Made by a program: the position numbers and the translations under genes. This document shows, piece after piece, positions 17,431 to 25,924 of a DNA stretch of 64,000 bases; the first letter of the stretch is position 1; each line of letters begins with the position of its first letter. The DNA is taken from the NCBI RefSeq assembly GCF_019219825.1, contig NZ_JAHUXH010000013.1, positions 124,001-188,000 on the forward strand. The letters are read 5' to 3'. The DNA is from Streptomyces sp. TRM70350. GTDB lineage: Bacteria > Actinomycetota > Actinomycetes > Streptomycetales > Streptomycetaceae. The notes under the pieces were generated by a model, which worked only from the letters and a program-made list of their open reading frames with translations, did not search any database and was not told the DNA's origin.

Positions 17431-18444
17431 TCAGGACCCGGACGGCACCGGGCCCGTGCTCGCACGGACCGTCAGCTCCGGGGGGAGCAGCAGCACTTCC
17501 TCGCTGCCGCGCCCGTCCAGCTTGGCGACCAGGTGTTCCACGGCGTGCCGGCCCATCTCCTGCGCCGGGATGGCGACCGACGTCAGCCGCACCGACGCCT
17601 GGGCGGCGACCTGGTCCGGGCAGATCGCGACCACCGACACGTCCTCCGGCACGGCCCGGCCCTGCTGGCGCAGCAGCGCGAGCAGCGGTTCGACCGCCGA
17701 CTCGTTCTGCACGACGAAACCCGTGGTCGCCGGGCGCTCGTCGAAGACCCGGGCGAGCGTGGCCGCCATCGCGTCGTACCCGCCCTCGCACGGCCGGTGC
17801 AGCACTCTGAGGCCCAGCTCGCGGGCGCGGCAGCGGAGTCCGTCGAGGGTGCGCTCGGCGAAACCGGTGTGCCGTTCGTACACCGCGGGCGCCTCACCGA
17901 TGACAGCGATGTCGCGGTGGCCCAGCATCGCGAGATGCTCGACGCACAGCGCGCCGGTCGCCGCGAAGTCGAGGTCCACGCAGGTCAGGCCGGTGGTGTC
18001 GGCGGGCAGCCCGATGAGGACGGACGGCTGGTCGGTGCCGCGCAGCAACGGCAGCCGGTCGTCCTCCAGCTCCACGTCCATCAGGATCATCGCGTCGGCG
18101 AGCCCACTGCCGGTGACCCGGCGTACCGCGTCGGGGCCCTCCTCGCCGGTGAGCAGCAGGACGTCGTACCCGTGGGTGCGGGCGGTGGTGGCGACGGCGA
18201 TGGCGATCTCCATCATCACCGGCACGTACATGTCCGTCCGCAGCGGGATCATCAGCGCGATGATGTTGGACCGGCTGCTCGCCAGGGCGCGGGCGCCGGC
18301 GTTCGGGTGGTAGCCCAGCTCCCGGATGCTCTGCTCGACCCGCTGCCGGGTGGTCGCGGAGATGGACCGCTTGCCGCTGAGGACATAGCTCACCGTGCTC
18401 GCCGAGACTCCGGCGTGCTGGGCGACCTCGGCGAGGGTGACCAT
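17431..18444 (-). CDS. LacI-family transcriptional regulator of the glycoside locus
   Basis: LacI/GalR repressor, 337 residues from the ATG at 18444, which has GGAG 6 bases upstream (an in-frame TTG 12 bases earlier is less likely). The N-terminal helix-turn-helix reads LAEVAQHAGVSASTVSYVLS, followed by a hinge helix region (NAGARALASSRS) and a periplasmic-binding-protein-like sugar domain. Two sites of the 14-bp palindrome (18462, 18551) lie immediately upstream of its own start, and two more control the divergent GH3/importer region 16 kb away. The likely role is autoregulated repression of the whole cluster, relieved by an imported sugar; the inducer is not known from sequence. Confidence 0.93.
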   Translation of the reverse strand: MVTLAEVAQHAGVSASTVSYVLSGKRSISATTRQRVEQSIRELGYHPNAGARALASSRSNIIALMIPLRTDMYVPVMMEIAIAVATTARTHGYDVLLLTGEEGPDAVRRVTGSGLADAMILMDVELEDDRLPLLRGTDQPSVLIGLPADTTGLTCVDLDFAATGALCVEHLAMLGHRDIAVIGEAPAVYERHTGFAERTLDGLRCRARELGLRVLHRPCEGGYDAMAATLARVFDERPATTGFVVQNESAVEPLLALLRQQGRAVPEDVSVVAICPDQVAAQASVRLTSVAIPAQEMGRHAVEHLVAKLDGRGSEEVLLLPPELTVRASTGPVPSGS

Positions 18445-18461
18445 CCAGCTCTCCAAGCTTT

Positions 18462-18475
18462 GTGAAGCGCTTCGA
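18462..18475. promoter_or_regulatory. Imperfect LacI-family operator (copy 3)
   Basis: GTGAAGCGCTTCGA differs from the palindrome at two bases of the left arm and begins 18 bases upstream of the lacI start. A weaker proximal site paired with a perfect distal one is a common autoregulation layout. Confidence 0.6.
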
Positions 18476-18550
18476 CAGTGCGCAGTGCGAACAACGGCGG
18501 GTGAGGGTGGTTCGACAGTAGCTCCAGCCGAGGTGGGTGTCCATAGTCAG

Positions 18551-18564
18551 TCGAAGCGCTTCGA
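18551..18564. promoter_or_regulatory. LacI-family operator TCGAAGCGCTTCGA (copy 4)
   Basis: Perfect palindrome about 107 bases upstream of the lacI start; identical to the copies at 2157 and 2350. Confidence 0.75.
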
Positions 18565-18786
18565 CACGGAATCTCGGGCAGTGGACGGCCGGTGCGGTCG
18601 CCCGAACGGGCGTACCCGCACCGTTCCCCGGAAGGGCCCCTGGCGCAACGCCTCCGCGGGGCCGAGTTCTGCCGAACCGCTGCGCGCGGGGTGGTGGCCT
18701 CGCCCAGGATCGGGTACATACGATCGAGTAGCACCCGTCGGTAACCAAATCGGACCTTGATCCCTCTTCGCGGCGAGGTGAGCCTC

Positions 18787-20721
18787 ATGTCCGCAGCTCC
18801 CACCACCCGACCCACCGTCACCGAACGTGAGGCCCGCCAGGTGGCGGAGGCGGCTCGGGAACAACAGTGGCGCAAGCCCAGCTTCGCCAAGGAACTCTTC
18901 CTGGGGCGCTTCCGCCTCGACCTCATCCATCCCCACCCCCTGCCCCCCGACGAGGACGCCCAGCGCGGCGAGGAGTTCCTCACCAAGCTGCGCGACTTCT
19001 GCGAGACGAAGATCGACCCCGCCCGCATCGAGCGGGACGCCCGGATCCCCGACGAGGTGATCGACGGGCTCAAGGAGCTCGGCGCCCTCGGCATGAAGAT
19101 CGACACCAAGTACGGCGGCCTGGGCCTGACGCAGGTCTACTACAACAAGGCCCTCGCCCTGGTCGGCTCCGCCAGCCCGGCCGTCGGCGCGCTGCTCAGC
19201 GCGCACCAGTCGATCGGCGTACCGCAGCCGCTGAAGCTGTTCGGCACCCAGGAGCAGAAGGACACCTTCCTGCCGCGCTGCGCCCGCACCGACATCTCCG
19301 CCTTCCTGCTCACCGAACCGGACGTCGGCTCCGACCCGGCCCGGCTCGCCACCACCGCCGTCCCGGACGGCGACGACTACATCCTCGACGGCGTGAAGCT
19401 CTGGACGACCAACGGCGTCATCGCCGACCTTTTGGTCGTGATGGCACGCGTGCCGAAGTCCGAGGGGCACAAGGGCGGCATCACGGCCTTCGTCGTGGAG
19501 GCGACCTCGGAAGGCATCACCGTCGAGAACCGCAACGCCTTCATGGGCCTGCGCGGCCTGGAGAACGGCGTCACACGCTTCCACCAGGTCCGCGTCCCGG
19601 CCGCCAACCGGATCGGCCCGGAGGGGGCGGGCCTGAAGATCGCCCTCACCACCCTGAACACGGGCCGGCTGTCGCTGCCCGCGATGTGCGTCGGCGCCGG
19701 AAAGTGGTGCCTGAAGATCGCCCGTGAGTGGTCGGCCGCCCGGGAGCAGTGGGGCAAGCCGGTCGCCCTGCACGAGGCGGTCGGCTCGAAGATCGCGTTC
19801 ATCGCGGCCACGACCTTCGCCCTGGAGGCCGTACTGGACCTGTCGTCCCAGATGGCCGACGAGGACCGCAACGACATCCGCATCGAGGCCGCGCTCGCCA
19901 AGCTGTACGGCTCCGAGATGGCCTACCTGATGGCCGACGAACTGGTCCAGATCCGCGGCGGCCGCGGCTTCGAGACGGCAGAGTCGCTGCGGGCCCGGGG
20001 CGAGCGCGGGGTGCCCGCCGAGCAGATCCTTCGCGACCTGCGGATCAACCGCATCTTCGAGGGCTCGACCGAGATCATGCACCTGCTGATCGCCCGCGAG
20101 GCGGTCGACGCCCACCTGACGGTCGCCGGTGATCTCATCGACCCCGGCAAGTCCCTGCAGGACAAGGCGAAGGCGGGCGCGCAGGCGGGTGTCTTCTACG
20201 CCAAGTGGCTGCCGAAGCTGGTGGCGGGGCCGGGGCAGCTCCCGTCGTCGTACGGGGAGTTCAAGCACGGCATCGACCTCTCGCCGCATCTGCGGTTCGT
20301 CGAACGCGCCTCCCGCAAACTGGCCCGGTCCACCTTCTACGCCATGTCCCGCTGGCAGGGCCGGATGGAGACCAAGCAGGGCTTCCTGGGCCGGATCGTG
20401 GACATCGGCGCCGAGCTGTTCGCGATGAGCGCGGCCTGCGTCCGCGCCGAACTGCTGCGCAGCCGGGGCGAGCACGGCCGCGAGGCCTACCAACTCGCCG
20501 ACGCCTTCTGCCACCAGGCCCGCATCCGCGTCGACGAGCTCTTCGGCCGCCTGTGGACCAACACCGACGAGCTGGACCGCAAGGTGGTCAAGCAGGTCCT
20601 GGCGGGCAGCTACGAGTGGCTGGAGCAGGGCATCGTCGACCCCTCGGGTGACGAACCGTGGATCGCGGACGCGACCCCCGGCCCGTCTCCGAAGGAGAAC
20701 GTGCACCGCCCGATCCGGTGA
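18787..20721 (+). CDS. Acyl-CoA dehydrogenase, long VLCAD-like form
   Basis: FAD-dependent acyl-CoA dehydrogenase, 644 residues, about 250 longer than the usual short-chain forms. GAGGTG precedes the ATG at 18787. The first 430 residues hold the three classical domains: FLLTEPDVGSDPARL (flavin/substrate loop), KLWTTNGVIADLLVVMARV, and RINRIFEGSTEIM with the probable catalytic base Glu425. The extra C-terminal helical part (about 440-644) resembles that of very-long-chain and membrane-associated forms. It would oxidise acyl-CoA in fatty-acid beta-oxidation. It is a single gene ending in a hairpin (20730-20761) and has no obvious link to the sugar locus. Confidence 0.92.
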   Translation: MSAAPTTRPTVTEREARQVAEAAREQQWRKPSFAKELFLGRFRLDLIHPHPLPPDEDAQRGEEFLTKLRDFCETKIDPARIERDARIPDEVIDGLKELGALGMKIDTKYGGLGLTQVYYNKALALVGSASPAVGALLSAHQSIGVPQPLKLFGTQEQKDTFLPRCARTDISAFLLTEPDVGSDPARLATTAVPDGDDYILDGVKLWTTNGVIADLLVVMARVPKSEGHKGGITAFVVEATSEGITVENRNAFMGLRGLENGVTRFHQVRVPAANRIGPEGAGLKIALTTLNTGRLSLPAMCVGAGKWCLKIAREWSAAREQWGKPVALHEAVGSKIAFIAATTFALEAVLDLSSQMADEDRNDIRIEAALAKLYGSEMAYLMADELVQIRGGRGFETAESLRARGERGVPAEQILRDLRINRIFEGSTEIMHLLIAREAVDAHLTVAGDLIDPGKSLQDKAKAGAQAGVFYAKWLPKLVAGPGQLPSSYGEFKHGIDLSPHLRFVERASRKLARSTFYAMSRWQGRMETKQGFLGRIVDIGAELFAMSAACVRAELLRSRGEHGREAYQLADAFCHQARIRVDELFGRLWTNTDELDRKVVKQVLAGSYEWLEQGIVDPSGDEPWIADATPGPSPKENVHRPIR

Positions 20722-20729
20722 GATGACTC

Positions 20730-20761
20730 GCAGGGTGTCCTCTCGGGAGGGGGCACCCTGC
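20730..20761 (+). terminator. Terminator hairpin after acyl-CoA dehydrogenase
   Basis: GCAGGGTG (20730-20737) pairs with CACCCTGC (20754-20761), starting 8 bases after the stop, with a smaller CCT/AGG stem inside the loop. No T-tract, as is usual in Streptomyces. Confidence 0.6.
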
Positions 20762-20863
20762 CCGGTGTCCGTGGTGCGCGTCGTTCAGGCGACCTTCCGC
20801 AACACACCCCCGTGAGGGGGACGCCCTGTCCTGCACGCGCGCGCGTGCGGCCACAATGGAGCA

Positions 20864-22144
20864 ATGAGTGACAGTCCCGCACCCCTCGCCGACCCGCACC
20901 ACGTCCACGACCCCGTGACGGGCGACGGCCCGAAGGACGTCGTGATCCTCGGCTCCACCGGGTCGATCGGCACGCAGGCCATCGACCTCGTCCTGCGCAA
21001 CCCGGACCGCTTCCGGGTCACCGGCCTGTCCGCCAACGGCGGCCGGGTCGGCCTCCTCGCCGAGCAGGCCTACCGGCTCCGGGTCCGGACCGTCGCGGTG
21101 GCCCGCGAGGACGTCGTACCGGCGCTGCGGGAAGCGCTGACCGCGCAGTACGGCACGGGGGAGCCGCTCCCCGAGATCCTCGCCGGGCCCGACGCGGCCA
21201 CCCAGCTCGCCGCCTGCGACTGCCACACCGTGCTGAACGGCATCACCGGCTCCATCGGCCTCGCCCCGACCCTCGCCGCCCTGGAGGCGGGCCGCACCCT
21301 CGCGCTCGCCAACAAGGAGTCGCTCATCGTGGGCGGCCCGCTGGTCAAGGCGCTCGCCGAGCCCGGCCAGATCATCCCGGTCGACTCCGAGCACGCGGCG
21401 CTCTTCCAGGCGCTCGCCGCGGGCACCCGCGCGGACGTGCGCAAGCTCGTCGTCACCGCGTCCGGCGGCCCCTTCCGTGGCCGGACGAAGGCGGAGCTGG
21501 CGCACGTCACCGTCGAGGACGCCCTCGCCCACCCCACCTGGGCCATGGGGCCCGTGATCACGATCAACTCCGCGACCCTCGTCAACAAGGGCCTGGAAGT
21601 CATCGAGGCCCACCTGCTGTACGACCTTCCCTTCGAACGCATTGAGGTGGTCGTGCATCCCCAGTCGTATGTCCACTCGATGGTTGAGTTCACGGACGGA
21701 TCCACGATCGCCCAGGCGACGCCCCCGGACATGCGCGGGCCCATCGCCATCGGCCTCGGCTGGCCCCAGCGCGTCCCCGACGCCGCACCCGCCTTCGACT
21801 GGAGCACGGCGTCGACCTGGGAGTTCTTCCCGCTCGACACCGACGCCTTCCCGTCCGTCGGCCTCGCGCGGCACGTCGGAGAGCTCGCGGGCACCGCGCC
21901 GGCGGTGTTCAATGCCGCCAACGAGGAGTGCGTGGACGCGTTCCTGCGGGGCGCGCTGCCGTTCAACGGAATCATGGAGACGGTCACCCGGGTCGTCGAC
22001 GAACACGGCACTCCCCCCACGGGAACCTCGCTCACCGTGTCGGACGTCCTCGAAGCGGAGACCTGGGCCCGCGCCAGGGCCCGTGAACTGACGGCACAGA
22101 CTGGACATACGGCGCAGACAGTCACCGCGGAGGCGCGTGCATGA
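20864..22144 (+). CDS. dxr: 1-deoxy-D-xylulose 5-phosphate reductoisomerase
   Basis: Second step of the MEP isoprenoid pathway: NADPH-dependent conversion of DXP to 2-C-methyl-D-erythritol 4-phosphate in the cytosol. 426 residues. NADPH motif GSTGSIGTQAIDL at about residues 30-42; LANKESLIVGGPLV and PVDSEHAALFQAL carry metal and substrate ligands; HPQSYVHSMVEF follows. GGAG precedes the ATG. It overlaps the next gene (site-2 protease) by ATGA, and ispG, a later enzyme of the same pathway, follows. The dxr / site-2 protease / ispG order is the same as in mycobacteria. Confidence 0.97.
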   Translation: MSDSPAPLADPHHVHDPVTGDGPKDVVILGSTGSIGTQAIDLVLRNPDRFRVTGLSANGGRVGLLAEQAYRLRVRTVAVAREDVVPALREALTAQYGTGEPLPEILAGPDAATQLAACDCHTVLNGITGSIGLAPTLAALEAGRTLALANKESLIVGGPLVKALAEPGQIIPVDSEHAALFQALAAGTRADVRKLVVTASGGPFRGRTKAELAHVTVEDALAHPTWAMGPVITINSATLVNKGLEVIEAHLLYDLPFERIEVVVHPQSYVHSMVEFTDGSTIAQATPPDMRGPIAIGLGWPQRVPDAAPAFDWSTASTWEFFPLDTDAFPSVGLARHVGELAGTAPAVFNAANEECVDAFLRGALPFNGIMETVTRVVDEHGTPPTGTSLTVSDVLEAETWARARARELTAQTGHTAQTVTAEARA

Positions 22145-23445
22145 CGACCCTGATGATGATCCTCGGCATAGTCGTGTTCGCGGTCGGCCTGCTGATCTCG
22201 ATCGCGTGGCACGAGCTGGGGCATCTGTCCACCGCCAAGCTCTTCGGCATCCGCGTCCCGCAGTACATGGTCGGCTTCGGCCCGACGCTGTTCTCGCGCA
22301 CCAAGGGCGAGACCGAGTACGGCATCAAGGCCATCCCGTTCGGCGGCTACATCCGCATGATCGGCATGTTCCCGCCCGGCCCCGACGGCCGGATGGAGGC
22401 CCGCTCCACCTCACCCTGGCGCGGCATGATCGAGGACGCCCGCTCGGCCGCCTTCGAGGAGCTGCGGCCCGGCGACGAGACCCGCATGTTCTACACGCGC
22501 AAGCCGTGGAAGCGGGTCATCGTGATGTTCGCGGGCCCGTTCATGAACCTGATCCTGGCGGCCGTGCTCTTCCTCATCGTGCTGATGGGCTTCGGCATCT
22601 CGCAGCAGACCACCACCGTCAGCTCGGTCTCCCAGTGCGTGATCGCGCAGAGCGAGAACCGCGACAAGTGCACCTCGGCGGACAGGCCCTCCCCGGCCGC
22701 CGCGGCCGGCCTCAAGGCGGGCGACAAGATCGTCTCCTTCAACGGCGTCAGGACCGACGAGTGGAACGAACTCTCGGACCTGATCCGCGCCAACCCCGGC
22801 AAGGACGTGCCGATCGTCGTCGACCGCAAGGGCCAAGAAGTCATCCTGCACGCGAAGATCGCCACCAACCAGGTCGCCAAGAAGGACGCCGGCGGCCAGA
22901 TCGTCCAGGGCGAGTACGTCACCGCCGGCTTCCTCGGCTTCAGCGCCGCCACCGGCGTCGTCCGGCAGGACTTCGACGAGTCCCTGGTGTGGATGGGCGA
23001 CCGCGTCGGCGAGGCCGTCGACTCCCTCGCCGCCCTGCCCGGCAAGATCCCGGCCCTGTGGAACGCCGCCTTCGACGGCGCCGAGCGCGAACCCGACTCC
23101 CCGATGGGCGTGGTCGGCGCGGCCCGCGTCGGCGGCGAGATCTTCACCCTCGACATCCCGCCCACCCAGCAGCTGGCGATGGCCCTGATGCTGGTGGCCG
23201 GTTTCAACCTCTCCCTGTTCCTGTTCAACATGCTCCCGCTGCTCCCGCTCGACGGCGGCCATATCGCGGGCGCGCTGTGGGAGTCGCTGCGGCGGAACGC
23301 GGCGAAGGCGCTACGGCGCCCGGACCCGGGCCCGTTCGACGTGGCGAAGCTGATGCCGGTGGCCTATGTGGTGGCGGGGATCTTCATCTGCTTCACGATC
23401 CTGGTGCTCATCGCCGATGTGGTTAACCCGGTGAGAATCTCCTAG
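22141..23445 (+). CDS. M50 site-2 protease (RseP/Rip1-like)
   Basis: Intramembrane zinc metalloprotease, 434 residues, which cleaves membrane-spanning segments such as those of anti-sigma factors. The zinc motif HELGH lies at residues 24-28 in the first membrane helix. PDZ domain about residues 175-265. The conserved LDG motif in LPLLPLDGGHIAGALW lies in the third helix, and a last helix is at the C-terminus. Translation is coupled to dxr by a 4-base overlap. Its position between dxr and ispG matches Rip1 of mycobacteria, a regulator of envelope stress and sigma factors; the targets here are unknown. Confidence 0.95.
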   Translation: MTTLMMILGIVVFAVGLLISIAWHELGHLSTAKLFGIRVPQYMVGFGPTLFSRTKGETEYGIKAIPFGGYIRMIGMFPPGPDGRMEARSTSPWRGMIEDARSAAFEELRPGDETRMFYTRKPWKRVIVMFAGPFMNLILAAVLFLIVLMGFGISQQTTTVSSVSQCVIAQSENRDKCTSADRPSPAAAAGLKAGDKIVSFNGVRTDEWNELSDLIRANPGKDVPIVVDRKGQEVILHAKIATNQVAKKDAGGQIVQGEYVTAGFLGFSAATGVVRQDFDESLVWMGDRVGEAVDSLAALPGKIPALWNAAFDGAEREPDSPMGVVGAARVGGEIFTLDIPPTQQLAMALMLVAGFNLSLFLFNMLPLLPLDGGHIAGALWESLRRNAAKALRRPDPGPFDVAKLMPVAYVVAGIFICFTILVLIADVVNPVRIS

Positions 23446-23460
23446 TCGCACGGCGTTCGC

Positions 23461-23491
23461 GGCGGCCTGGGACGATCGGTTCCGGGCCGCC
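23461..23491 (+). terminator. Possible terminator between site-2 protease and ispG
   Basis: GGCGGCC (23461-23467) pairs with GGCCGCC (23485-23491), extended by partly matched bases. It could stop or reduce readthrough into ispG. Confidence 0.4.
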
Positions 23492-23615
23492 TTCCATGGA
23501 GTGGTTTTCGCGGGCCGTGATGTGCTCGCGCCTCGGCACGTGCCGTAATCTCGAAGCCTGGAGCCCGCTGCTGACGGGACCGGACCTTGATCCACGACTT
23601 GGGGTTGCACAGCAG

Positions 23616-24773
23616 ATGACTGCGATTTCTCTCGGCATGCCGTCCGTTCCGACCAAGCTCGCCGAGCGCCGGAAGAGCCGGCAGATCCAGGTCGGATCGG
23701 TGCCGGTCGGCGGGGACGCGCCGGTCTCGGTCCAGTCCATGACCACGACCCGTACGTCGGACATCGGCGCCACCCTCCAGCAGATCGCCGAGCTCACCGC
23801 CTCCGGCTGCCAGATCGTCCGCGTGGCCTGCCCCACCCAGGACGACGCCGACGCCCTCGCGACCATCGCCCGCAAGTCGCAGATCCCCGTCATCGCCGAC
23901 ATCCACTTCCAGCCGAAGTACGTCTTCGCCGCGATCGAGGCGGGCTGCGCCGCGGTCCGGGTGAACCCGGGCAACATCAAGCAGTTCGACGACAAGGTCA
24001 AGGAGATCGCCAAGGCCGCCAAGGAGCACGGCACCCCGATCCGCATCGGCGTGAACGCCGGCTCCCTGGACCGGCGCCTGCTGCAGAAGTACGGCAAGGC
24101 GACGCCGGAGGCCCTGGTCGAGTCGGCCCTGTGGGAGGCCTCGCTCTTCGAGGAGCACGACTTCCGGGACATCAAGATCTCCGTCAAGCACAACGACCCG
24201 GTCGTGATGATCGAGGCGTACCGCCAGCTCGCCGCGCAGTGCGACTACCCGCTGCACCTCGGCGTCACCGAGGCGGGCCCGGCCTTCCAGGGCACGATCA
24301 AGTCGGCGGTCGCTTTCGGCGCCCTGCTCTCGCAGGGGATCGGCGACACCATCAGGGTGTCGTTGAGCGCTCCGCCCGCCGAGGAGGTCAAGGTCGGCAT
24401 CCAGATCCTGGAGTCGCTCAACCTCAGGCAGCGCGGCCTGGAGATCGTCTCCTGCCCGTCCTGCGGCCGCGCCCAGGTGGACGTCTACAAGTTGGCCGAG
24501 GAGGTCACGGCCGGCCTCACCGGCATGGAGGTCCCGCTCCGCGTCGCCGTCATGGGCTGCGTCGTCAACGGGCCCGGCGAGGCCCGCGAGGCCGACCTCG
24601 GCGTCGCCTCCGGCAACGGCAAGGGCCAGATCTTCGTCAAGGGCCAGGTCATCAAGACCGTCCCGGAGTCCAAGATCGTCGAAACCCTCATCGAGGAGGC
24701 CATGAAACTGGCCGAACAGATGGAGGCGGAGGGCGCGGAGTCGGGCGAGCCATCGGTCTCAGTCGCGGGCTGA
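23616..24773 (+). CDS. ispG: 4-hydroxy-3-methylbut-2-enyl diphosphate synthase (flavodoxin-dependent)
   Basis: Converts MEcPP to HMBPP in the MEP pathway, using a [4Fe-4S] cluster. 385 residues from the ATG at 23616, where family similarity begins (an upstream in-frame extension is not conserved sequence; the ribosome-binding site is weak). The TIM-barrel entry VSVQSMTTTRTSDIGAT is clear. Cluster ligands are Cys280 and Cys283 in SCPSCGRAQ, Cys315 in MGCVVNGPGEA and Glu322. No insert domain, so it is the two-domain bacterial form. Followed by the dispersed repeat, without an obvious terminator of its own. Confidence 0.97.
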   Translation: MTAISLGMPSVPTKLAERRKSRQIQVGSVPVGGDAPVSVQSMTTTRTSDIGATLQQIAELTASGCQIVRVACPTQDDADALATIARKSQIPVIADIHFQPKYVFAAIEAGCAAVRVNPGNIKQFDDKVKEIAKAAKEHGTPIRIGVNAGSLDRRLLQKYGKATPEALVESALWEASLFEEHDFRDIKISVKHNDPVVMIEAYRQLAAQCDYPLHLGVTEAGPAFQGTIKSAVAFGALLSQGIGDTIRVSLSAPPAEEVKVGIQILESLNLRQRGLEIVSCPSCGRAQVDVYKLAEEVTAGLTGMEVPLRVAVMGCVVNGPGEAREADLGVASGNGKGQIFVKGQVIKTVPESKIVETLIEEAMKLAEQMEAEGAESGEPSVSVAG

Positions 24774-24776
24774 ACA

Positions 24777-24807
24777 ACGCCCTTGAGGGGCGCGGGGAAC
24801 TGCGCGA
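24777..24807 (+). repeat. Dispersed intergenic repeat, copy 2
   Basis: ACGCCCTTGAGGGGCGCGGG followed by GAACTGCGCGA, beginning 4 bases after the ispG stop. It shares the core with copies at 6277 and 25837, and the similarity fades into a degenerate tail rich in CCGCAC. Confidence 0.75.
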
Positions 24808-24972
24808 GCAACCGCACAAGACCCGCACCCGCCAAGCCACAGCCCCCCGAGCAGTAGGCGCACACCAACACCGCCCACCCCAGAACGGGCGGTACCTCAC
24901 GCGGGTCGGCACGGCCAAGCTTCCGCAGGTACAGTGCGGAGATCAGCAGACTTCACCCGTGAGGCCCCGCCC

Positions 24973-25821
24973 GTGTTGACCCAGACCACCTCCCGGGTCC
25001 TCGAACCGAGCGACCTGGACGCCGCGCTCGCCGTCCTCGACCGCGAGCCGGTGGCCAACGCCTTCGTGACCTCCCGGGTCCAGGTCGCCGGCCTCGACCC
25101 GTGGCGGCTCGGCGGCGAGATGTGGGGCTGGTACGAGGACGGCATGCTGACCTCCCTCTGCTACGCGGGCGCCAACCTCGTCCCCATCTGCGCCACCCCC
25201 CGCGCCATCCGCGCCTTCGCCGACCGCGCCCGCAGGGCAGGCCGCCGCTGCTCCTCCGTCGTCGGCCCCGCCGAACCCACCGCCCAGCTCTGGCGGCTCC
25301 TCGAACCGCACTGGGGCCCCGCCCGCGAGGTCCGCGCCCACCAGCCCCTCATGGTCACCGACCGCATGCCCGCCGCCATCGCCCCGGACCCCTACGTCCG
25401 CCGCGTCCGCAAGGACGAGATGGAGACGATCATGCCGGCCTGCGTGGCGATGTTCACCGAGGAGGTCGGCGTCTCCCCGCTGGCCGGCGACGGCGGCCTG
25501 CTCTACCAGTCCCGCGTCGCCGAACTCGTCGGCTCCGGCCGCTCCTTCGCCCGCCTCGACGAGCACGGCAGGGTCGTCTTCAAGGCGGAGATCGGCGCCG
25601 CCACGGACCGGGCCTGCCAGATCCAGGGCGTCTGGGTGGCCCCCGAGTACCGGGGCAGGGGCCTGGCGGCCCCAGGGATGGCGGCGGTACTGCGGTATGC
25701 GCTGGCCGAGTTCGCCCCGGTGGTCAGCCTGTACGTCAACGACTTCAATACGGCGGCGAGGCGGACGTACCGAAGGGTCGGCTTCCAGGAGGTCGGCTCG
25801 TTCATGAGCGTCTTGTTCTAG
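24973..25821 (+). CDS. GNAT acetyltransferase with N-terminal DUF4081 domain
   Basis: Predicted acetyltransferase of about 282 residues. The GTG at 24973 (MLTQTTSRVLEPSD) is preferred because similarity to the family begins there; the reading frame stays open upstream. The N-terminal half (about 10-130) reads like DUF4081, a domain found ahead of GNAT folds in actinobacteria. The C-terminal half has the acetyl-CoA loop VWVAPEYRGRGLAAPGM and the beta-bulge strand VSLYVNDFNTAARRTYRRVGF. The acceptor is unknown. The gene lies just after ispG and is bracketed by two copies of the dispersed repeat. Confidence 0.85.
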   Translation: MLTQTTSRVLEPSDLDAALAVLDREPVANAFVTSRVQVAGLDPWRLGGEMWGWYEDGMLTSLCYAGANLVPICATPRAIRAFADRARRAGRRCSSVVGPAEPTAQLWRLLEPHWGPAREVRAHQPLMVTDRMPAAIAPDPYVRRVRKDEMETIMPACVAMFTEEVGVSPLAGDGGLLYQSRVAELVGSGRSFARLDEHGRVVFKAEIGAATDRACQIQGVWVAPEYRGRGLAAPGMAAVLRYALAEFAPVVSLYVNDFNTAARRTYRRVGFQEVGSFMSVLF

Positions 25822-25836
25822 CGGACGCAGCGTGCA

Positions 25837-25866
25837 ACGCCCCCAGGGGCGTGGGGAACTGCGCGA
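25837..25866 (+). repeat. Dispersed intergenic repeat, copy 3
   Basis: ACGCCCCCAGGGGCGTGGGG followed by AACTGCGCGA, starting 16 bases after a stop codon. The left part CGCCCC-CA-GGGGCG is a short perfect hairpin; the shared right part AACTGCGCGA is single-stranded in that fold. Confidence 0.75.
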
Positions 25867-25924
25867 CCAGCCCCCGCGCACCCGCGCCCGGACGACAACA
25901 CAAACCCCCCTGTAAGCTCCCGCC

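Larger units (their letters stand above)
18445..18786. promoter_or_regulatory. Divergent control region between lacI and acyl-CoA dehydrogenase genes
   Basis: This 342-bp gap carries no gene. Next to the regulator gene it contains an imperfect and a perfect copy of the LacI operator; the rest shows nothing I recognise apart from the GAGGTG ribosome-binding site (18775-18780) of the next gene. The operators are more than 200 bp from the dehydrogenase start, so they more likely act on the lacI-GH31 transcript. Confidence 0.5.
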
